A stretch of DNA of 24,526 bases, taken from contig JBHPEA010000019.1 of NCBI GenBank assembly GCA_042577505.1, positions 1 to 24,526 on the forward strand, read 5' to 3'. Made by a program: the position numbers and the translations under genes. Of the stretch, positions 15,164-21,002 are shown piece after piece (within the stretch, counting starts at the first letter, position 1; each line of letters begins with the position of its first letter). Origin of the DNA: JACQSR01 sp042577505. GTDB taxonomy: Archaea > Nanobdellota > Nanobdellia > Woesearchaeales > JACQSR01. The notes beneath the pieces were generated by a model. That model worked only from the letters and a program-made list of their open reading frames with translations, did no database searches and was not told the DNA's origin.

Positions 15164-15418
15164 ATGAACATCGGGAAGATAAGTGTCAGACCAACAAAGC
15201 ACTATTTACTTTGTCATTCAGACATAGAGGGGGATTTGATAGTAATAACAATTTTATCTCCCACAAAAACACTTTGTGATAAGCGGTACGGAAAAAACAG
15301 GTTTACTTACATTAAACAATTCAAGAAATTTATTGTAAAAGTCCACACAAAAAAAGATGAATCTGAAGGAAAGATTTGGGTAATTAACGCATTTAAAGAT
15401 GAAATGTCCACAATGTAA
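15164..15418 (+). CDS. Putative toxin of a two-gene module (DUF4258-like)
   Basis: An 84-residue protein, mostly short strands with a basic middle: KHYLLCHSDIEGDLI..., PTKT, RYGKNRFTYIKQFKKFIVKVHTKK and a C-terminal KIWVINAFKDE. The last block (hydrophobic strand ending in V-I-N-A-F) and the size resemble DUF4258/RelE-like small toxins, but this is a judgement by eye. Its stop overlaps the antitoxin-like gene by 20 nt. The toxin-first order is seen in mqsRA and higBA systems. An ATG at 15151 in another frame gives only a 42-codon shadow. The start at 15164 has GGAG 7 nt upstream. The target, if any, is unknown. It might instead be a small metabolic or regulatory protein. Confidence 0.6.
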   Translation: MNIGKISVRPTKHYLLCHSDIEGDLIVITILSPTKTLCDKRYGKNRFTYIKQFKKFIVKVHTKKDESEGKIWVINAFKDEMSTM

Positions 15419-15695
15419 AGTAAAATTAGAGAAAATGAAATTTGACGTCGGTTATGGAGTAGTTATTGACTCATTACACTGCAATAAATGCGGATTTAAT
15501 GTTACGGGAGATAAGGATCTAAAGAGTGCAGTTAATCATTTACGCAGACAGATGAGAAAAGAAGTAAAGATTGTTAATGTGGGCACTGGATTAGGTTTGA
15601 GGTTCCCAAACGAAGTTGTTAAGAACTATAATTTAAAGAAAGGAGAAGAGATTGTTCTAAAACCTGAACAAGATGGGATTAAGTTGGTTGTATAG
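15399..15695 (+). CDS. Zinc-finger plus AbrB-domain antitoxin-like protein
   Basis: 98 residues in two parts. The N-terminal zinc finger has C3-P-Q-C6 and C28-N-K-C31, as in YgiT/MqsA-type antitoxins. The C-terminal SpoVT/AbrB swapped-hairpin DNA-binding domain spans about 54-98 (EVKIVNVGTGLGLRFPNEVVKNYNLKKGEEIVLKPEQDGIKLVV). In MqsA the zinc part binds the toxin and a helix-turn-helix binds the operator. Here an AbrB domain would take the DNA role. The 20-nt overlap with the preceding small gene and the palindromic operator upstream support a self-repressed toxin-antitoxin pair. The domain calls are good; the biological role is inferred. Confidence 0.7.
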   Translation: MKCPQCKVKLEKMKFDVGYGVVIDSLHCNKCGFNVTGDKDLKSAVNHLRRQMRKEVKIVNVGTGLGLRFPNEVVKNYNLKKGEEIVLKPEQDGIKLVV

Positions 15696-15741
15696 TTTTT
15701 ACACAACATTTTAAAACAACTTCTAAATACATTACAACTAT

Positions 15742-15908
15742 GAGGGGATGCCGGAGTGGCCAAACGGGATAGTTGTTTGGTGCTTTAGGTACTAAATAAT
15801 CCAAACTCAAGTTATTGAGTGATGAGGTCTTCACAAGAGACCAATGATATACTCGATGGGCCATCTATTGGCTTAGTGCCTACTAGGGTTCGAATCCCTA
15901 TCCCCTCA
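15742..15908 (+). tRNA. tRNA-Leu (UAG), interrupted twice in the anticodon arm
   Basis: Acceptor GAGGGGA (15742-15748) pairs perfectly with TCCCCTC (15901-15907). D arm CCG/CGG with GTGG loop, type-II variable arm with GGC-TTAGT-GCC (15869-15883), and T arm TAGGG-TTCGAAT-CCCTA. The anticodon arm is broken. Joining 15742-15773, 15784-15794 and 15868-15908 gives stem ATAGT/ACTAT (five perfect pairs) and loop TTTAGGT, anticodon TAG, a normal archaeal tRNA-Leu. This needs removal of 10 nt (15774-15783) and 73 nt (15795-15867; junction ambiguous by up to 3 nt). The two inserts can pair with each other (GTTTGG 15775-15780 with CCAAAC 15801-15806). I could not draw a standard bulge-helix-bulge, so the splicing mode is open. 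CCA is not encoded. Confidence 0.75.
15862..15883 (+). repeat. 22-bp direct repeat, copy 1 (tRNA-Leu variable-arm region)
   Basis: Identical to 16707-16728. It covers the last bases of the 73-nt insert, the 3' anticodon-stem strand and the whole variable arm. The two copies flank the T arm of this tRNA and the homing-endonuclease gene. Confidence 0.9.
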
Positions 15909-15935
15909 CTTTTTACACTGGTCACCTTTGCGCGA

Positions 15936-15949
15936 GATATTTAAATAAT
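15936..15949 (+). promoter_or_regulatory. TATA box of the homing endonuclease gene
   Basis: GATATTTAAATAAT centred about 25 nt before the ATG at 15967. The endonuclease gene therefore seems to have its own promoter and a leaderless mRNA, rather than being expressed from the tRNA precursor. Confidence 0.55.
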
Positions 15950-15966
15950 AATTCCTTCCAATTCTT

Positions 15967-16704
15967 ATGGTTCTCACTAAAAAGGTCGTTCCAGATATCG
16001 CAGAGATTCTTGGGGCTTTTATTGGAGATGGTTGGATAGAAAAGGATCTAGATGGATTCTATATTACTGGTAGCCCCACAGAAGATCGGCAATATTACGA
16101 CAATCACCTCTCCAAACTATTTTCAAAATATTTCACCCATGTTCAGCCAAAAGAATTCACTTCCTGGGGCGTTTATGGCATCTATACATATAGGAGGGAA
16201 GTTATTAAAAAAGCCATTAATTTGGGATTCCAAATTGGACATAAGTCTTTAAGTGTTAAAATTCCAGAATATTTGCTAAATAACACACCAGAAGTCACAA
16301 CATCACTTATTCGTGGAATTTTCGATACGGATGGTTCATTTTTTTGTGACCATTCTAGAGCCCCCACTTCTATTGAATGGAAAAAGACCCATAACTATAG
16401 TCCAGAAATTCAGATTACTTCTTGCTCAAAAGAACTTATGGGCCAATTGTTTGACTTAACTAGCAATATAGGATTGAGACCCAAATTACATCATAAATCA
16501 AGAAAAGGGTTCGTATGTGGAAGAAATGTCAATAACTCTTATGCACTTCGGATCAGAAGGTTATCCGATGTTATTAAGTGGTTTGATACAATCGGATCTA
16601 AAAATCCCCGACACATAACTAGATATTCTTTATGGAAAAAATTAGGTTTTCTCCCCCCAAATACTAATCTCCAACAGAGAGTAAATATTTTGGGAATGGA
16701 GTAA
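15967..16704 (+). CDS. LAGLIDADG homing endonuclease
   Basis: 245 residues with two LAGLIDADG helices: ILGAFIGDG (residues 14-22, catalytic Asp21) and IRGIFDTDG (115-123, catalytic Asp122), spaced as in single-chain, pseudo-symmetric enzymes that cut an asymmetric 18-24 bp site. The length is complete and both acidic residues are kept, so activity is plausible. The ORF begins 59 nt after the end of tRNA-Leu, and its stop (16702-16704) is 2 nt before the 22-bp repeat and an orphan tRNA-Leu 3' half. This suggests it was encoded in a tRNA-Leu intron at the equivalent position. Its likely target is tRNA-Leu anticodon/variable-arm DNA (inference). Confidence 0.92.
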   Translation: MVLTKKVVPDIAEILGAFIGDGWIEKDLDGFYITGSPTEDRQYYDNHLSKLFSKYFTHVQPKEFTSWGVYGIYTYRREVIKKAINLGFQIGHKSLSVKIPEYLLNNTPEVTTSLIRGIFDTDGSFFCDHSRAPTSIEWKKTHNYSPEIQITSCSKELMGQLFDLTSNIGLRPKLHHKSRKGFVCGRNVNNSYALRIRRLSDVIKWFDTIGSKNPRHITRYSLWKKLGFLPPNTNLQQRVNILGME

Positions 16705-16706
16705 GT

Positions 16707-16728
16707 CATCTATTGGCTTAGTGCCTAC
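16707..16728 (+). repeat. 22-bp direct repeat, copy 2
   Basis: Exact second copy of 15862-15883, beginning 3 nt after the endonuclease stop codon. Beyond it the two loci differ in the T and acceptor stems, so this is not a simple duplication of one tRNA. Confidence 0.9.
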
Positions 16729-16753
16729 GCAGGTTCGAACCCTGCATTCCGCA
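16707..16753 (+). pseudogene. Orphan 3' half of a second tRNA-Leu
   Basis: Contains the 3' anticodon-stem strand CTAT, the type-II variable arm (in the 22-bp repeat), T arm GCAGG-TTCGAAC-CCTGC (16729-16745), acceptor strand ATTCCGC (16746-16752) and A73. A partner 5' strand GCGGAAT with a D arm is not found upstream; the endonuclease gene is there instead. It is either a remnant left by movement of an endonuclease-bearing intron, or (less likely) the 3' piece of a split, trans-spliced tRNA whose 5' piece is elsewhere. A T-run at 16762-16767 (CATTTTTTAC) could end its transcript. Confidence 0.7.
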
Positions 16754-16828
16754 GTCTTTCATTTTTTACATAAAGTTATTATACTACTTCTCCAATGATA
16801 AAACATTCAAATTAATTGAGGTGCTTAA

Positions 16829-18736
16829 ATGAAAAGAAAATTTGTTCTTATTTTAATCTTATTATCAACATTAATTTGTTTTTTGGGTGCAGAAGGATGC
16901 GTTCCGTGTATAGATGATGACGATGATGGATATGTTCTAGATCCAGAAGTCGATGACGCTTGTTCTATAATGGGGCCACCATGGGATTGTAATGATAATG
17001 ATGCAGGAATTAATCCAAGCGCAACAGAAGTTTGTGATGATGAGATTGATAATGATTGTGATGTTCAAATTGACGGCGATGATCTTGATTGTGCTTTCCT
17101 TTGCGATGTTGATGATGATGGCCACAACTCAGAAGAATGCGGTGGTAGGGATTGTGATGACAATAACGCAAATATTCATCCAGGCCAATATGAATTTTTT
17201 AATGATATAGATGATAATTGTAATATCCTTGTGGATGAAGGTTTAGGTATAAACATTGAAGATGCAACAGCAAGCAATTATGATGGAGCAATTCAAGCAA
17301 AACAGCTTTTTTACGATGGCGATGTGGATTGTTTTAATATTGGGTTTGGTAAAATGGGCTATGACAATACATTATGCCCTCCCTTAGATGAAGCATATGT
17401 TTATTTTAAGGGTCTTGGTGTAGGTGTGACTAATCTAAAAATTCAACCAGCAGAAGGACCAAGCATACCTTGTACAGATTGTGAATTTATGGGTTATAAT
17501 GAAGAAGAAGACTTTTCTCTGTTTAAGGTTGGCGTCTTTGGATCTCCCCAATTAAAAAATAATCTTTGCCGAGTAAGTCCTTGTGCCATATTACCTGATC
17601 CAGAACCAGTTCTAGGGGATTGTGTTGATGATACACCATGTGATCCTGATGAGGACACACAGTGTTTTTATTATGAAAAGAAGGGTTGTACTGAATGTCA
17701 TTGCGTAGAAGAAGATGAATGTAAGGGTTCTGTTGGGAACTGTTATGATGATTGCAGGTCTTGGAAGTACCATTGCATTTGTGCAGATTGGGGTTGTGGT
17801 CCAGAAACTGCTTTTGATAAAAAAGATTGTATATGTAAGAGTTGTGAGGAAATCACTGGATTACAATGTGAAGTTGATTGGGATACCACAAATGACCGTT
17901 GTAGCTGCCCAGGAGGGAAGTTTATTTGCCCATCGGAAGATTTGCTAGAATGTAAAGCAAAGGGAGGATTAAGAAACCTTACTGATTATCCAAGTTGTAA
18001 TTGTGTTTGTGATAGGGAACAGTTAGAAAAATGTGAAAATGGATGGGATACTTCAACTTGTGAATGTAAACCCCCCTGTTCGGATGACATAACCAATTAT
18101 TGCAAACATGAGAATACTAATCCAAAAAAATCTTGTTACCTGAATGATGCTTGTGAGTGTGATTGCTCTTGTGCACCTACTACGACTCCATGCCCAGATG
18201 TCCCTTGTTGTTGTGAAGAAGGCGAAACATGTAAATCAGGCAATTGCGATTGTTGCAAAGCTGATCCTTCAATATGTGAAGGTACATGTGGTGTACAGCA
18301 AGATGATTGTGTAGGAGATTATCCATGTCCCCCTTGTGAAAATAATTTTATGTGCCAATTAGCTGATGATCCTAAAGATAATAAATGTGTGCAATTTTGT
18401 CAGGCTACACAATCAAAATGCGATTTAGAAGGTACTGAAAATGATTATTGTTGTCCAATAATCGAAGGTAAAAATCCACTAAGAACTGCAATCATAAATG
18501 AAGTAACTCAGTCTTGTAAATGTATCCCTTGTGACGTAAGGAAACCTGATAACAATCATTGTGGGACTGGACCCCCCAGGGATAGCCATGGAGATCAAAC
18601 TGACGAATGCAATTCTCCTGCAAAAGTAGGGAATAAAGTATCCAATTGTTATACAGATCATGGTGAAGGTCCAGGGTGGTGCATCTCTGACTATGATGGC
18701 GGAACGTGTATTAAAAAAGGCGATGTGGGAGATTAA
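16829..18736 (+). CDS. Secreted Cys-rich protein with MopE-like metal-binding repeats
   Basis: 635 residues with a signal peptide (about 1-21; LICFLGAEGC resembles a lipobox, with Cys24 as possible anchor). Residues about 25-135 hold Asp-rich DxDxDG loops and two MopE-type motifs: D-C-N-D-N-D-A-G-I-N-P and D-C-D-D-N-N-A-N-I-H-P, each followed by I-D-N/D-x-C. This family binds metal ions outside the cell. After a beta-rich middle (about 135-245), the rest is extremely Cys-rich (roughly 78 cysteines in all) in short CxC/CxxC units like EGF- or keratin-type disulfide modules. No C-terminal membrane helix is seen. AGGTG (16819-16823) lies 5 nt before the ATG. A T-rich tract follows the stop. The function is probably at the cell surface; the ligand is unknown. 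Confidence 0.82.
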   Translation: MKRKFVLILILLSTLICFLGAEGCVPCIDDDDDGYVLDPEVDDACSIMGPPWDCNDNDAGINPSATEVCDDEIDNDCDVQIDGDDLDCAFLCDVDDDGHNSEECGGRDCDDNNANIHPGQYEFFNDIDDNCNILVDEGLGINIEDATASNYDGAIQAKQLFYDGDVDCFNIGFGKMGYDNTLCPPLDEAYVYFKGLGVGVTNLKIQPAEGPSIPCTDCEFMGYNEEEDFSLFKVGVFGSPQLKNNLCRVSPCAILPDPEPVLGDCVDDTPCDPDEDTQCFYYEKKGCTECHCVEEDECKGSVGNCYDDCRSWKYHCICADWGCGPETAFDKKDCICKSCEEITGLQCEVDWDTTNDRCSCPGGKFICPSEDLLECKAKGGLRNLTDYPSCNCVCDREQLEKCENGWDTSTCECKPPCSDDITNYCKHENTNPKKSCYLNDACECDCSCAPTTTPCPDVPCCCEEGETCKSGNCDCCKADPSICEGTCGVQQDDCVGDYPCPPCENNFMCQLADDPKDNKCVQFCQATQSKCDLEGTENDYCCPIIEGKNPLRTAIINEVTQSCKCIPCDVRKPDNNHCGTGPPRDSHGDQTDECNSPAKVGNKVSNCYTDHGEGPGWCISDYDGGTCIKKGDVGD

Positions 18737-18746
18737 CCCTATTAAC

Positions 18747-18762
18747 TTTTTTTCTTTTTTAT
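18747..18762 (+). terminator. T-rich terminator after the Cys-rich gene
   Basis: AACTTTTTTTCTTTTTTATCC-type tract about 10 nt after the stop at 18736. Archaeal RNA polymerase stops at T runs without a hairpin, so this is a good intrinsic terminator. Confidence 0.6.
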
Positions 18763-18791
18763 CCTAACTCTCCACTTTATACTTTTATCTG

Positions 18792-18853
18792 TGAGATCTT
18801 TCATCTCACTTGATTTACGTGTCAACGAAGTAATGTCGTTGCTACATTCCGCA
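18792..18853. ncRNA. Possible structured RNA or hairpin element, strand uncertain
   Basis: The gene-free stretch 18737-18912 contains two strong hairpins: GTGAGAT/ATCTCAC (7 bp, 5-nt loop, around 18792) and CAACGA/TCGTTG (6 bp, 7-nt loop, around 18823-18841). A symmetric TATA-like element at 18867-18878 can serve the downstream DUF4349 gene on the plus strand. On the minus strand it would place a start near 18846-18850, which would transcribe both hairpins. No box C/D or H/ACA signature is convincing. It could also be part of the terminator region or a protein-binding site. Confidence 0.3.
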
Positions 18854-18866
18854 TTTCTTTTCTAAA

Positions 18867-18878
18867 GTTTTATATAAC
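18867..18878 (+). promoter_or_regulatory. TATA box of the DUF4349 gene
   Basis: GTTTTATATAAC. The transcript would begin near 18895, with AGGTG at 18903-18907, 5 nt before the ATG at 18913. Confidence 0.55.
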
Positions 18879-18912
18879 TAAAAATCGAAGATAGGAAAAA
18901 AGAGGTGCTATT

Positions 18913-19812
18913 ATGACATTCAAAGATCAACTTGTAAAAATAAAAGATAATTGGTTTTTAGTTTTAATTGGTTTAATCGTTCTTTTCTTTGTAATTGGTG
19001 GGAGTAATATCTTCGGAGGAATAAGCGATAGCTCATACATGGGAAAAAGTTATGCACAGGAAAATTTGGGTTACGCAGATTACGAAAGAAGCGTTGCCCC
19101 AACATCTTATAGAGGAGGAGATGATTTCGCTCCCGAAGTTGAAGAAAGAAAAATTGTTAAAACTGCGAGCACCAGTGTACAAGTTGAGGAAGGTCAATAT
19201 TACAATGCAGAATTTGAATTAAAAAGAATAGTTGAAGACACTGGTTCTTTCATTCTAAACCAAAACGTAAACAAATTTGGCAGGGATAATGATTACACAA
19301 GGGGAAATTTCCAATTAAAAGTTCCAACAAACAATTATTATGCAGTCGTCCAACAACTAAAACAAATTGCAGAGAATTATGACGGAAAAACATTATCTTT
19401 CAATGAAAATGCGAGAGACATCACTGGTCAATATGTAAGTAACGAAGTTGAATTAGAACTTGAAACAGAAAAACTAAAAACATACCAGGGACTTTATGAT
19501 GAAGCAGATAACGTCAATGACAAACTACAATTAACAGACAGAATTTTCAACCAACAAAGAAGAATAAAATACCTTGAACAAGCACTCAATAACAAAGACT
19601 TACAAATAGAATACTCCACAATCTCAGTATCAATAACAGAAAAAACTCCAAAATATGTTAATATCAGTCTAATTGGATTTTGGGAATTAATCAAATTATT
19701 TGTGGGAAGCGTTAGTTCCTTGTTCGCACTGTTCTTTGTAATAATCCCTTGGGCTATTGCCGGATTTATTATCTGGATAATATACAAGGCAATAAAAGCA
19801 AGAACAGAATAA
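18913..19812 (+). CDS. DUF4349 membrane protein
   Basis: 299 residues. It has a short cytoplasmic N-terminus, a signal-anchor helix (about 14-32) and an extracytoplasmic DUF4349 domain (about 65-245; VKTASTSVQVEEG..., FQLKVPTNNYYAVVQQLKQI, DITGQYVSNEVELELETEKL, then a coiled coil R-I-x-Y-L-E). A C-terminal transmembrane region (about 255-293) ends in KAIKARTE. DUF4349 proteins occur widely in bacteria and archaea and some act with surface or stress systems, but no biochemical role is established that I can name. It stands alone with its own TATA box and AGGTG element, converging on the Lrp-type regulator gene (stop to stop with no gap). Confidence 0.9.
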   Translation: MTFKDQLVKIKDNWFLVLIGLIVLFFVIGGSNIFGGISDSSYMGKSYAQENLGYADYERSVAPTSYRGGDDFAPEVEERKIVKTASTSVQVEEGQYYNAEFELKRIVEDTGSFILNQNVNKFGRDNDYTRGNFQLKVPTNNYYAVVQQLKQIAENYDGKTLSFNENARDITGQYVSNEVELELETEKLKTYQGLYDEADNVNDKLQLTDRIFNQQRRIKYLEQALNNKDLQIEYSTISVSITEKTPKYVNISLIGFWELIKLFVGSVSSLFALFFVIIPWAIAGFIIWIIYKAIKARTE

Positions 19813-20805
19813 TTATTTTGTTTCAAGTGGGAGATAAACCCACTTGTATTCTTTTGGATAATTGAAGGATTCTAATTCTCTAATTATGCCAGAGAATCTT
19901 CTTTTTAGATCATTAATTAGTCCTCGAAATTCAGCTACGCTTCTTACACCAACCTCAATCTCAAAATCAGCACCACCTACTGTTGAATCAACAATGAATA
20001 TATTCGGATGCGTTTCAGCATATGTCATCAGTTCTTTCTCTTTTGCAACTGTCATATTCTGCAATGTAAAATGAACTTTGTAATACAGAATTCCAAGTAA
20101 ATCATGATTAAGCATCGCTTTAAATCCAAGTATAACTTTTTTCTGAATCAAATTTTTAATTCTGTACTCAATAACTTTTGGTGAAAGATTTGTTTTCTTA
20201 CCTATGTCAACCAATGATAACCTTGCATCATTAGCAATAATTTTTAAAATTTTCAAATCACTTTTATCCAATACAGCCTTCTCTTCAGATCCCCCCACAA
20301 TTTGTTTATTAGGTTCATATTGCTCCCCTTTCTCAAGAAAAAAACCTCTTGTAAATAAAATCATCTCTGTAATCACAGAAATCCATTTATCTTCTAAATA
20401 ATTCTTATACAACCTAAGAAACTCATCCCAGAATTTTTTGAAAACATAGACATTTTCCGCCCACACTAACATGTTGGCATCCCACCTAGTGTCAATACTA
20501 ACAAGCCAACCGACTCTTGGATGGTTATACAAATAATTAATTATCTCCATTTCTTTTTCAGGAGTCACATTGTAAAAATTCAAAAAAACCCTAAAATTGT
20601 AATATCCAAGCTTGGAAACATCAAGAACAGTATAATAACTTTTAATAATATTTTGAGACTCAAGTCTTTTTATCCTATAATTCACTACATCTTTACTTAA
20701 TCTAACTTTCCTAGCAATTTTTGATACTGGCTGACGTGAATCTTCATCTAAAGCTAAAAGAATTTTCCTATCTTTAATATCTAAATTAATTTTTTGCTTT
20801 ACCAC
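19813..20805 (-). CDS. Double-unit Lrp/AsnC-family transcription regulator
   Basis: 330 residues built from two Lrp/AsnC units in tandem. Unit 1 (about 1-150) has helix-turn-helix LDIKDRKILLALDEDSRQPVSKIARKVRLSKDVVNYRIKRLE and a ligand-binding-like alpha/beta domain. Unit 2 (about 175-330) has SDLKILKIIANDARLSLVDIGKKTNLSPKVIEYRIKNL and a second alpha/beta domain. Ordinary Lrp proteins have one unit, so this one behaves like a covalent dimer. The start codon is GTG at 20805. A TATA-like element (20830-20840) sits about 28 nt upstream, flanked by AGAGAA/TTCTCT and followed by a 14-bp palindrome, which suggests autoregulation. The regulated genes and ligand are unknown. Confidence 0.92.
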   Translation of the reverse strand: MVKQKINLDIKDRKILLALDEDSRQPVSKIARKVRLSKDVVNYRIKRLESQNIIKSYYTVLDVSKLGYYNFRVFLNFYNVTPEKEMEIINYLYNHPRVGWLVSIDTRWDANMLVWAENVYVFKKFWDEFLRLYKNYLEDKWISVITEMILFTRGFFLEKGEQYEPNKQIVGGSEEKAVLDKSDLKILKIIANDARLSLVDIGKKTNLSPKVIEYRIKNLIQKKVILGFKAMLNHDLLGILYYKVHFTLQNMTVAKEKELMTYAETHPNIFIVDSTVGGADFEIEVGVRSVAEFRGLINDLKRRFSGIIRELESFNYPKEYKWVYLPLETK

Positions 20806-20821
20806 TCTGGTTATTGCAAAT

Positions 20822-20861
20822 AGAGAATTATTTATAATATTTTCTCTTTTTTCCGGAAAAA
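20822..20861 (-). promoter_or_regulatory. Promoter with palindromic sites for the Lrp-type gene
   Basis: TATA-like TTTATAATAT region at 20831-20840. It is enclosed by the inverted repeat AGAGAA (20822-20827) and TTCTCT (20842-20847). Just beyond, 20848-20861 is a perfect 14-bp palindrome, TTTTTCCGGAAAAA. Lrp-family proteins bind palindromic AT-rich sites and commonly repress themselves, so these are candidate operators. Confidence 0.5.
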
Positions 20862-20944
20862 TTCAAATTATTGGGGCAAATTAGATGAATTTTAATTAAT
20901 AATTTTTCATTTATGTACACCGAAAATATATTAATTACAACAAA

Positions 20945-20959
20945 CTATTTTTAAATGCA
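20945..20959 (+). promoter_or_regulatory. TATA box for the 21003-22553 gene
   Basis: CTATTTTTAAATGCA. A start near 20978 gives a leader of about 25 nt that contains a three-codon ORF (ATG AAG GGA TAG at 20990-21001) ending 1 nt before the ATG at 21003. The leader's GAAGGGAT may also serve as ribosome-binding site. Confidence 0.4.
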
Positions 20960-21002
20960 TAACCATTCACCAGTTAATATAGCGACACAATGAAGGGATA
21001 GT

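Noticed and set aside
15819..15860. Box C/D RNA inside the tRNA insert (GTGATGA resembles box C).
   Set aside because: No CTGA box D or D' at the right place and no terminal stem.
15795..15867. Group I intron in tRNA-Leu.
   Set aside because: The insert is only 73 nt, far below the size of a catalytic core, and no convincing P7 or R/S elements are present.
16937..17210. Overlapping ORFs in other frames of the Cys-rich gene.
   Set aside because: They arise from Asp-rich GAT/GAC repeats; the main frame has signal peptide, ribosome-binding element and family motifs.
18846..18852. Minus-strand GCGGAAT, the exact partner of the orphan tRNA acceptor strand ATTCCGC.
   Set aside because: The next bases (GTAGCAACGAC) lack T8, A14 and the GG of a D loop, so it is not a tRNA 5' half. 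A 7-mer match is expected by chance.
20990..21001. Three-codon ORF (ATG AAG GGA TAG) just before the methyltransferase-like gene as a control peptide.
   Set aside because: Too short to judge; it overlaps the purine-rich ribosome-binding region and can arise by chance. It is noted only in the promoter entry.
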